Of a DNA stretch of 14,260 bases, positions 8,919 to 14,260 are shown piece by piece (position 1 is the first letter of the stretch; the number at the start of each line of letters is the position of its first letter). This DNA is from RGIG8709 sp045575975 (GTDB lineage Bacteria > Bacillota > Clostridia > Monoglobales > Monoglobaceae), in assembly GCA_045575975.1 (NCBI GenBank), contig JAZNFO010000063.1, positions 1-14,260 of the forward strand, read 5' to 3'. Both the position numbers and the translations under genes were made by a program. A model generated the notes under the pieces. The model had not been told where the DNA came from. It saw only the letters and a list, made by a program, of their open reading frames with translations, and made no database searches.

Positions 8919-8971
8919 GAATTGTATTTATTTTATTATGTGAAACATTTAAAATTTTATAAGATATAAAT

Positions 8972-9000
8972 AAAAAAATCCGCACACCAAATGTGTACGG
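8972..9000 (-). terminator. Intrinsic terminator of the GH116-lacI operon
   Basis: On the minus strand CCGTACAC pairs with GTGTGCGG (8 bp, one G-T wobble) around the 5-nt loop ATTTG. It is followed by GA and seven Ts. It sits 26 nt after the stop of the LacI-family gene and separates that operon from lonB. Confidence 0.88.
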
Positions 9001-9026
9001 ATTTCTCTTTAAAATATAAATAACTA

Positions 9027-9932
9027 TCACATATGTTTAATAATATTGTGCTTTACGATAACATCCCCATCTATTTTTCCTTTTATCAAGTCCAGTGCAG
9101 CTTTAGCAATTTCAGTGATAGAATATTCTACTGAATCAATTGGAAGCTTATATCTTTCAATTGCTGTTATATTGTCAAAACCCACTACCTTTGCATTAGT
9201 TGATTTGAAATATACCTGAAGTGCATAATAATCATTAGAACATATTATGATTGTATTTTCTTCATACTTTTCCCTGATATCATCAATATTCGTTACAATG
9301 GAATATCTTTCATTCCCGATTGCATTCAAAAATCCTTCGTATCGAAGTCTTTGAGCATAAGCATCAGAATATTTTAGTGCAGGAGAAAAGTATACAATAT
9401 TTTCAGGCTTATCCTCTAAAACCTTTTCTGTCATTTCCCGCATTGCAGCAAAATCATCAATTCCAACATAAGGTATAGACTCTATTTTATTTCCTGTAGC
9501 AACAATTGGGAAATCGAACAATTTTAAATAGTTTTCAAATTCAACTCCATGGTTAACAGAACATAAAATAACTCCTTTTGCTCCCGAATTATATAAATTG
9601 CGAATACACTCTATTTCATATTGCTTGTCATAATGACTCATCATTACAATAGCGCCAAGCCCCTCTTCTCTCAAAACAACTTCAATTTCAGTTATTAATT
9701 TAGAAAAAAACTCGTTATTCAGATTGAATACTATAATACCAATCTGCCCTTCTATTTTATCAAATTTTGTATCGATGTAATTACGATAACCATATTGTTT
9801 TGCAACATCTAAGATTTTTTTCTTTGTTTCGGGGTTTATGTCTGTTCTATTATTTATAGCCCTGTCCACAGTACCCTGAGATACATTGCATATCTTCGCA
9901 ATTTCAGAGGTAGTTATCCTAAGATTTCTCAT
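9027..9932 (-). CDS. LacI-family transcriptional regulator
   Basis: The protein has 301 residues. An N-terminal helix-turn-helix at about residues 6-26 (ITTSEIAKICNVSQGTVDRA) is followed by a hinge helix region. This is the LacI-family layout, in the subgroup with TVDRA rather than TVSRV at the recognition helix. Residues from about 60 on (GQIGIIVFNLNNEFFSKLI) form a periplasmic-binding-protein-like sugar-sensing domain, including GVILCSV and KVVGFDN. The start ATG overlaps the TGA of the GH116 gene by four bases (ATGA), so it is translated from the same message. By analogy it probably represses the operon at the inverted repeat over the promoter and is released by a sugar linked to the GH116 substrate. 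The ligand cannot be deduced. Confidence 0.92.
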   Translation of the reverse strand: MRNLRITTSEIAKICNVSQGTVDRAINNRTDINPETKKKILDVAKQYGYRNYIDTKFDKIEGQIGIIVFNLNNEFFSKLITEIEVVLREEGLGAIVMMSHYDKQYEIECIRNLYNSGAKGVILCSVNHGVEFENYLKLFDFPIVATGNKIESIPYVGIDDFAAMREMTEKVLEDKPENIVYFSPALKYSDAYAQRLRYEGFLNAIGNERYSIVTNIDDIREKYEENTIIICSNDYYALQVYFKSTNAKVVGFDNITAIERYKLPIDSVEYSITEIAKAALDLIKGKIDGDVIVKHNIIKHM

Positions 9933-12451
9933 ATTACAATCTCCACATTATTATTTATACAAGTCTTTTGAAAATATATTTTACGGTCTTTCATTTCAAA
10001 TTCAATTGGTTTCCCGTCAATATTTAAAGATGAAATGCTGTCACAAAATTTTAAACCTATTGCTTTAAGGCAAATTTCTCCTTCATATACTTTAATTCTT
10101 ACCTTATTCCCTTCTGTTTCAAAAATTCCCCATGCATCCGCAAGGCTCCATATACATTTAAAGTTCTTCGAATCATAGGGATTAAACCCAATATAATTAT
10201 TGGGCATATCAAATTCGAACCCGCTAAGAATAGGAATAAGCGCATAGCTTGCCATAGAACGCGCATAATTACTTCCACACTCAAATTCATTCCACGGATT
10301 TCTCTTTCTTCCGTCAAATCTGTCACGAACAGCTTTCACGGCTTTAATTCCTGCATCAAACTTTTTCCTTGAAAGTAATAGTCCTGCAAAAGAATATTCA
10401 AATCCTGTCATTGTTTCTTCACAATATGGAATAGGAATCTTTGGCTTTTCAACATTTTCCGGATACGCACATATAATTGATCCAGCTTCGTCATTTAAAG
10501 AATATATTCTCCATGGATTTGTAAAATCACGCATAGAATTCTTAAAATTATTATTTATCATATCAGCAAGAGCTGTATCCACCTGAGATTTATCAAATAT
10601 ATCACCAAGACCTATTATATCCGCGTGCCATTGTGCAAGAAGCTGATCAATTGAAGACCCCTCAGCTATTTGATACTTTATTTCTTTCACTTCATCATTC
10701 CAATAACTGTCTGATGCATCATATTTGTCTGTAATATTTTTATCAGTTATATCTGTTTTTTGTATAAAGTATTTCCCGTTAAAGAGGTTTTTCTTAGTCC
10801 ACTCATATCCCTTATTATAAAGCTCTCTGTATTCTTTTGCTTTATTTTCATCATGTAAAAAATCAGCCATTTCTGCCGAAGCTTTTAATGCAGCCAAATA
10901 CATTCCTTCGAGCCATGAGGACGGACCAAACAACTCCATATCCAAGGTATGATGCTGTCTGCCCTCTAACACGCCGTCTTTGTCCAAATCCCATGCATCC
11001 GGATTTTTATCACTCCAGGCATACTCTAAAACTTTCTTAATATTTTCCCAATTTTCTTTAAGCCATATGTTATCACCTGATATTTTCCATTCTCTGTAAC
11101 ACTTTATAACGGCTCCCATTTGACCGTCAACACAGGCCCTGAACTCATTTATTCTCTTCCCAACAGGTAACAATATTCTGAAACCCATTTTTCCATTTTC
11201 ATCAGTACTATATTTAAATTCCATATCTCTTATGGAACGCTCTAAGTCCGGGAATAAAAAGCATAATGCATATGCATAGTTCCATACATGCTGACAGGTT
11301 CCCTCACAAGAACCATCATTTTCGTTAACCCCTTCCCAACCATAAAAAGAACCATCTTCAAGTCTCAATACAGTAGGCGATTTTAATACAGAAAGATTTG
11401 ATGCAGCAGCATCTATAACCGATTCAGGCAATGTTGTTCCATGTAAAGCATCTTTAAAAAGTAAAGTGCGGTTATATAGATTGTCCCAATTTTCCAAAGA
11501 ATAAAAAGCGGAATCACAAGAATCCTTAAAAATCGTTGCATAATAGTTTTTCCACGGTTTTCTAATCTCATCATCTTCAGTCTTGCTCCAATAATTATAG
11601 TTATTAGGCATATTCCAAGATAAAACAAATCTTACTTTCTTTTTTTCGTGTGGTAAAACATAAACTTCTGCAAGTAATGTACAAGTATCATTAGAACCCT
11701 CAGTGTCATATACACGATCCCTGAAATTCAGCTCGGATGAAAATTCATTCCAGAAACTAACTATACTATCCTGCCAGGAACCTCTGTACCAATAACTTTG
11801 ATAATACACAGTATCACAATCCGTTGCAACGGTCAAATCACCATAATTTATATCGTCCTTTTGGACAGAACCATTGCTCATAGTGATAAAGTGGGAACCA
11901 GCTTTCTTCTCATGTTTATTAACTGATGTTGAAAATGGATTTGCAACAGAAATTGCAATCTGATATTTCATATCATAATCTTCGGTATTTTCAACTTCAA
12001 ATTCAAAAAATGCTGCAGGTATACTGGAATTCTTTGAATCACGGGGAATGAAAGGATTAAATGCCGTCATTTTAACATCAGCCGGAAACCTTTTATCCTT
12101 AAAGCAAACAGATGCCATGGGAAACTCTCCATTAAATTCCACATGCTCAAAATGAGGGAATCCACACATTTTTTTACTATCAGGTCCAAATCCATAACCA
12201 ATATTACTGGATTTTTGGTATTGTCCCATATAATCCTTATTTATATCTCCATTTAAAACAGCCGGAATAATTTTCCCATCTTTAATCGCCCTTATTGCAA
12301 AATGAGAATAACCATTTATACTTCCTTTTGAAGGTCTGTTAAAAATCTCCCAATCTATAAGTCTGCCATCACCACCAAGCCCGATACAGCCTGTTCCTAT
12401 TCCCCCCAAAGGGAATGAAATTGTTCTTGTATTTTCTCCAATGTATTTCAT
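9929..12451 (-). CDS. GH116 family glycoside hydrolase (DUF608, GBA2-like)
   Basis: The 840-residue protein has no signal peptide, so it is probably a cytoplasmic glycosidase acting on imported beta-linked glycosides. The N-terminal beta-sandwich domain opens with ISFPLGGIGTGCIGLGGDG. The (alpha/alpha)6 catalytic domain covers about residues 340-800. By recalled alignment with SSO1353, TxGH116 and GBA2, Glu383 in SCEGTCQHVWNYA is the likely nucleophile and Asp504 in HHTLDMELFG the likely acid/base. Known GH116 activities include beta-glucosidase, beta-xylosidase, N-acetylglucosaminidase and glucosylceramidase; the sequence does not decide between them. The frame extends to an ATG at 12472, but GGAGGT lies 9 nt before the ATG at 12451 and the extra seven codons contain this ribosome site. 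It forms an operon with the overlapping LacI-family gene. No transporter is adjacent. Confidence 0.9.
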   Translation of the reverse strand: MKYIGENTRTISFPLGGIGTGCIGLGGDGRLIDWEIFNRPSKGSINGYSHFAIRAIKDGKIIPAVLNGDINKDYMGQYQKSSNIGYGFGPDSKKMCGFPHFEHVEFNGEFPMASVCFKDKRFPADVKMTAFNPFIPRDSKNSSIPAAFFEFEVENTEDYDMKYQIAISVANPFSTSVNKHEKKAGSHFITMSNGSVQKDDINYGDLTVATDCDTVYYQSYWYRGSWQDSIVSFWNEFSSELNFRDRVYDTEGSNDTCTLLAEVYVLPHEKKKVRFVLSWNMPNNYNYWSKTEDDEIRKPWKNYYATIFKDSCDSAFYSLENWDNLYNRTLLFKDALHGTTLPESVIDAAASNLSVLKSPTVLRLEDGSFYGWEGVNENDGSCEGTCQHVWNYAYALCFLFPDLERSIRDMEFKYSTDENGKMGFRILLPVGKRINEFRACVDGQMGAVIKCYREWKISGDNIWLKENWENIKKVLEYAWSDKNPDAWDLDKDGVLEGRQHHTLDMELFGPSSWLEGMYLAALKASAEMADFLHDENKAKEYRELYNKGYEWTKKNLFNGKYFIQKTDITDKNITDKYDASDSYWNDEVKEIKYQIAEGSSIDQLLAQWHADIIGLGDIFDKSQVDTALADMINNNFKNSMRDFTNPWRIYSLNDEAGSIICAYPENVEKPKIPIPYCEETMTGFEYSFAGLLLSRKKFDAGIKAVKAVRDRFDGRKRNPWNEFECGSNYARSMASYALIPILSGFEFDMPNNYIGFNPYDSKNFKCIWSLADAWGIFETEGNKVRIKVYEGEICLKAIGLKFCDSISSLNIDGKPIEFEMKDRKIYFQKTCINNNVEIVI

Positions 12452-12460
12452 AATTACACA

Positions 12461-12466
12461 ACCTCC
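12461..12466 (-). promoter_or_regulatory. Ribosome binding site fixing the GH116 start
   Basis: GGAGGT on the minus strand lies 9 nt before the ATG at 12451. An upstream start at 12472 would place this site inside the coding region and has no comparable site of its own. Confidence 0.8.
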
Positions 12467-12482
12467 AATCATTTACAGCTTA

Positions 12483-12510
12483 ATTATATCATCTTTACAC
12501 TCCGTGTCAA
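12483..12510 (-). promoter_or_regulatory. Sigma-A promoter of the GH116-lacI operon
   Basis: The -35 TTGACA at 12510-12505 and -10 TATAAT at 12488-12483 both match the consensus perfectly, with a 16-nt spacer. Transcription is expected to begin near 12476, leaving a leader of about 25 nt before the GH116 ATG. Confidence 0.88.
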
Positions 12511-12519
12511 TATACACGG
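12502..12519. promoter_or_regulatory. Candidate LacI-type operator over the -35 box
   Basis: The perfect 6-bp arms CCGTGT and ACACGG are separated by 6 bp. The -35 hexamer lies wholly inside this 18-bp element, so a bound repressor would exclude RNA polymerase. The natural candidate is the LacI-family protein encoded second in this operon, which would then regulate itself. The wide spacer lacks the central CG common in LacI-family sites, so the assignment is tentative. In the stretch upstream (12520-12601) I see nothing further. Confidence 0.55.
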
Positions 12520-12601
12520 GTTTTAAAATTATGAGATCTCTTTCTGCTGCAGTATACTCACTATCGTTCATAATGGCATTTTTCTCAAAGAGACATAACA
12601 C

Positions 12602-12645
12602 AAAAAAAGATACCCATTTCTGGGAAAGCAGAACCATAGGGATAT
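12602..12645 (-). terminator. Possible weak terminator-like hairpin
   Basis: On the minus strand TTCTG pairs with CAGAA around a 6-nt loop. After an internal loop, ATATCCC pairs with GGGTAT with one bulge, followed by C and seven Ts (12608-12602). It would stop transcripts leaving the hairpin array toward the GH116 promoter. No gene ends just upstream of it, so it may be incidental. Confidence 0.3.
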
Positions 12646-12663
12646 ATTTGTTTTAATGATTTA

Positions 12664-12818
12664 ACAACTCCGTTGTCATGAATTGGTTTCACCATGAATT
12701 GTTGCTATCGCAACATGAATTGAATTGCCTTTTAATGCACCGATAGGTGCAATTCATGAGCCGTAGGCTCAATTCATGAAATCGCAGATTTTAATTCGTG
12801 CCGTAAGGCAATTCATTG
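12664..12818. repeat. Inverted array of seven short hairpins with CATGAATTG spacers
   Basis: Seven stem-loops lie at 12664-12676, 12685-12693, 12701-12714, 12736-12751, 12758-12770, 12779-12791 and 12799-12810. Stems of 3-6 bp differ in sequence but pair perfectly. The first three are joined by CATGAATTG at 12677, 12693 and 12714. The last four are joined by the reverse complement CAATTCATG at 12750 and 12770, a variant TAATTCGTG at 12792, and CAATTCAT at 12809. The spacers of the two halves can pair with each other in nested order, leaving the fourth hairpin at the apex. No open frame of interest crosses it. I know of similar short hairpin strings between genes in some clostridial genomes but cannot name a family. 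Confidence 0.8.
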
Positions 12819-12850
12819 AAAAAACGACTTGTCGAAACAAGTCGTTTTTT
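12819..12850. terminator. Bidirectional intrinsic terminator after tRNA-Arg
   Basis: The 14-nt arms AAAAAACGACTTGT and ACAAGTCGTTTTTT are perfectly complementary around the 4-nt loop CGAA. The stem proper is 8 bp, with A and T runs outside it, so it can work in both directions. On the minus strand it begins one base after the tRNA CCA end. It directly abuts the hairpin array. Confidence 0.92.
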
Positions 12851-12851
12851 C

Positions 12852-12926
12852 TGGCACCCCCGACCGGAATCGAACCGATAACTAACCCTTAGGAGGGGTT
12901 TGTTATATCCATTTAACTACGGGGGC
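12852..12926 (-). tRNA. tRNA-Arg (anticodon CCT)
   Basis: The 75-nt gene folds as a full cloverleaf. The acceptor stem is GCCCCCG/CGGGGGT with a G-T first pair, the D stem GTTA/TAAC, the anticodon stem AACCC/GGGTT with loop CTCCTAA, and the T stem ATCGG/CCGGT with loop TTCGATT. The discriminator is G and the CCA end is encoded. Anticodon CCT reads the arginine codon AGG. Only 13 nt separate it from the hairpin after ireB, too little for a separate full promoter, so it is either read through from ireB or uses a promoter overlapping that hairpin. Confidence 0.95.
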
Positions 12927-12939
12927 ATATTAAAATTAA

Positions 12940-12972
12940 TTGCGCCCCTGAATAAATTTATTCAGGGGGCAA
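12940..12972 (-). terminator. Strong hairpin between ireB and tRNA-Arg
   Basis: CCCCTGAATAAA (12945-12956) and TTTATTCAGGGG (12957-12968) are exactly complementary, so about 10 bp close a 4-nt loop. TTGC/GCAA extends the stem past one extra base. The minus-strand tail is AT-rich (AATTAATTTTAAT) but not a clean T-run, so termination may be partial. It lies 9 nt after the ireB stop. Confidence 0.6.
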
Positions 12973-12981
12973 TACATTTTA

Positions 12982-13236
12982 TTAGTCATTCACATAGAAC
13001 TTAACAAGTTCCTCTAAAAGTTCATCTGGCTCAATCTTCTGAATAAGAATTCTTGCATCCTTATGTGCTGTTATATAAGAGGGGTCTCCACTCATAACAT
13101 ATCCGACAATTTGATTTATAGGATTATAACCCTTTTCACTCAAAGCCTCATAAACTGTTAATATAATTTCTCTTGTATTAAGAGCTTTTTCAGTTCCGAC
13201 TTTAAATTTAACTGTTCTGAATTTGTTGTTATCCAT
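12982..13236 (-). CDS. ireB: IreB family regulatory phosphoprotein (UPF0297, DUF965)
   Basis: The 84-residue protein carries the family core EKGYNPINQIVGYVMSGDPS at about residues 34-53, then YITAHKDAR and a C-terminal ELLEELVKFY. In Enterococcus faecalis IreB is a target of the Ser/Thr kinase IreK and affects cephalosporin resistance. The N-terminal RTVKF here places Thr8 where one of the phosphorylated threonines (TVRF) is found in that protein; the other seems absent. It is a small cytoplasmic protein without membrane segments. The start has AAGGAGGA at proper distance. Elsewhere in Firmicutes ireB usually sits with alaS and ruvX. Here it stands alone between pheT and tRNA-Arg with its own promoter. 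Confidence 0.93.
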   Translation of the reverse strand: MDNNKFRTVKFKVGTEKALNTREIILTVYEALSEKGYNPINQIVGYVMSGDPSYITAHKDARILIQKIEPDELLEELVKFYVND

Positions 13237-13267
13237 AAATACTCCTCCTTTTTTATTTATCAGATAT

Positions 13268-13296
13268 ATTCTAACACATAAAATTACATATTACAA
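13268..13296 (-). promoter_or_regulatory. Sigma-A promoter of ireB (extended -10)
   Basis: The -35 TTGTAA at 13296-13291 and -10 TAGAAT at 13273-13268 have a 17-nt spacer, and TGT immediately before the -10 gives an extended -10 motif. The expected start is near 13261, leaving a leader of about 25 nt. It lies in the 78-nt gap after pheT. I see no clear pheT terminator in that gap. Confidence 0.75.
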
Positions 13297-13314
13297 GAAT
13301 TTTATTTAATTTTT

Positions 13315-14238
13315 TTATGCTCTGAGTTTAAAGCCATTATCTTCAAATTCATTTATAATCTTATCCATAAACGCCTGAACTTCTTCGCCTGTTAAAGTTC
13401 TTTCTGCTAACGAGAATTCAAATCTTACAGTTATACTCTTTAATGACTCACTTTCATAAACATCAATAAGGCTGACATTTTTAAGTTCAGCAATATTTAA
13501 TTTTGTCCATAATCCGGCTAAATCACCAAATCTCTTTCCTTCTGGCATAACAACAGAAAGATCCATTTCAACTGATGGGAATTTTGATGGCTCATCAAAT
13601 AAAATACTTGAAACTTCAACCTTTGCCATATCATCCATATCAATTTCAAAGCAGATAACAGATGCATTCTTGTCAAGTTTTGATGCATTATCAGGATAAA
13701 GGGTGCAAAGTGTTCCGATTTTTTCATCACCAATTAAAATTTCAACAGTGTTCTTTGGATGTTGCCACTTATGTTCAGGTTCAATATTATTAAAATCAGC
13801 CTCAATATGCTTTAACGCAGATGTGATATATTTCACCATTGCCAGGGCATCAAAGAAAAGTTCCTTTTCGGTTTTATTTCTGTCAAATAAAACAACTCCA
13901 AGCTTTCTCTTTTCAGCACATAATCCCTCATTATCAACGCCGGAAACAACACGGCCAACCTCAAAAATACCAAAACTTTCTGCATATCTGCGGTTCTCAT
14001 AGGTGAAGCTTAACAGTGTAGGAAGCATTGAATTTCTGATTGTCCCGTTTTCAGGAGTTGAAATATTAAGTATTCTCACATTATCTTCAACATCAATTCC
14101 AAGCTTCTTATACTTCTTACCGTCACACCATATATATGAATGAACTTCATTTAATGCGTATCTCTGAACAAGTATATCTTTTGTTCTTCTTTCCTCTCTC
14201 TTTTCAACTGATTCTCTAACAAATCTCCAATAGTCACA
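13315..14238 (-). CDS. pheT: Phenylalanyl-tRNA synthetase beta subunit, C-terminal part (partial)
   Basis: About 307 residues of the beta chain of the alpha2-beta2 PheRS are present. The synthetase-like core contains EVHSYIW, the stretch ENGTIRNSMLPTLL and FGIFEVGRVVSG. The last 95 or so residues (from KFPSVEMDLSVVMPEG) form the ferredoxin-fold anticodon-binding (FDX-ACB) domain, which ends as expected with GFKLRA. The B3/4 and B5 domains lie outside the window. The reading frame is open only to 14238: TAG at 14239-14241 and TAA at 14254-14256 interrupt it, and no usual start codon with a ribosome site follows. Family resemblance begins at VRESVEKREE, right after these stops. This fits an assembly error at a contig end or a frameshift better than a genuine short gene. 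A GTG at 14079 is not a credible start. Confidence 0.85.
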   Translation of the reverse strand, partial: CDYWRFVRESVEKREERRTKDILVQRYALNEVHSYIWCDGKKYKKLGIDVEDNVRILNISTPENGTIRNSMLPTLLSFTYENRRYAESFGIFEVGRVVSGVDNEGLCAEKRKLGVVLFDRNKTEKELFFDALAMVKYITSALKHIEADFNNIEPEHKWQHPKNTVEILIGDEKIGTLCTLYPDNASKLDKNASVICFEIDMDDMAKVEVSSILFDEPSKFPSVEMDLSVVMPEGKRFGDLAGLWTKLNIAELKNVSLIDVYESESLKSITVRFEFSLAERTLTGEEVQAFMDKIINEFEDNGFKLRA

Positions 14239-14260
14239 CTATCTACCACCTGATTAATTG

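Noticed and set aside
8905..9030. The longer LonB start at 9030.
   Set aside because: The extension crosses the intrinsic terminator at 8972-9000 and has no family resemblance. A good ribosome site precedes the ATG at 8904.
12473..12637. A 54-codon minus-strand open frame (ATG at 12637, with an inner ATG at 12571 giving 32 residues) ending just before the GH116 gene.
   Set aside because: It has no ribosome site, runs through the poly-T hairpin, and contains the operator and the perfect TTGACA/TATAAT promoter. A frame of this length is expected by chance in AT-rich DNA.
12441..12656. A 71-codon plus-strand open frame over the GH116 promoter region.
   Set aside because: There is no ribosome site, it overlaps the GH116 start and promoter on the other strand, and the composition is that of a chance frame.
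12664..12850. A CRISPR array or an integron attC cluster.
   Set aside because: The repeated spacer element is only 8-9 bp, the hairpins themselves are variable, orientation inverts midway, and there are no cas or integrase genes. The units lack the bulged, paired R/L boxes of attC sites.

Overview
The window is AT-rich, and every recognisable gene lies on the minus strand. The gene set points to a low-GC Gram-positive of the class Clostridia: the lonB-lon-engB (ysxC) block, a Firmicutes-type LonB, an IreB/UPF0297 protein, cysteine-rich HisRS and canonical sigma-A promoters with strong AGGAGG-type ribosome sites. Exact genus cannot be read from the sequence.

Layout in the direction of transcription (high to low coordinates). 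(1) 14238-13315: the 3' part of pheT; its frame closes just inside the window edge. (2) 13296-12940: ireB with its own extended -10 promoter and a strong hairpin behind it. (3) 12926-12819: tRNA-Arg(CCT), followed by a perfect bidirectional terminator. (4) 12818-12664: an unusual array of seven short hairpins separated by the motif CATGAATTG or its reverse complement. The two halves of the array are in opposite orientation, so the whole can fold as a symmetric tree. (5) 12519-8972: a two-gene sugar operon encoding a GH116 (DUF608) glycosidase and a LacI-family regulator. The genes overlap by ATGA, sit behind a perfect-hexamer promoter whose -35 is covered by an inverted repeat, and end in an intrinsic terminator. 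(6) 8904-7204: lonB, a membrane-anchored Lon-type protease. (7) 7226-1: lon, engB, hisS, aspS and a DUF4340 membrane protein, spaced by 3-19 nt. They are probably one operon read from a promoter whose -35 lies in the last codons of lonB and whose start region carries a perfect 9-bp inverted repeat.

The large operon joins protein quality control (Lon), 50S ribosome assembly (EngB) and tRNA charging (HisRS, AspRS). No T-box leader is seen before hisS, unlike the B. subtilis hisS-aspS arrangement. The most unusual element is the hairpin array between tRNA-Arg and the GH116 operon: stem sequences differ from hairpin to hairpin while pairing is kept, and all seven loops have the form GNA or GNNA on the same strand as the AATTCATG motif. 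I found no CRISPR array, insertion sequence, phage gene or defence system.
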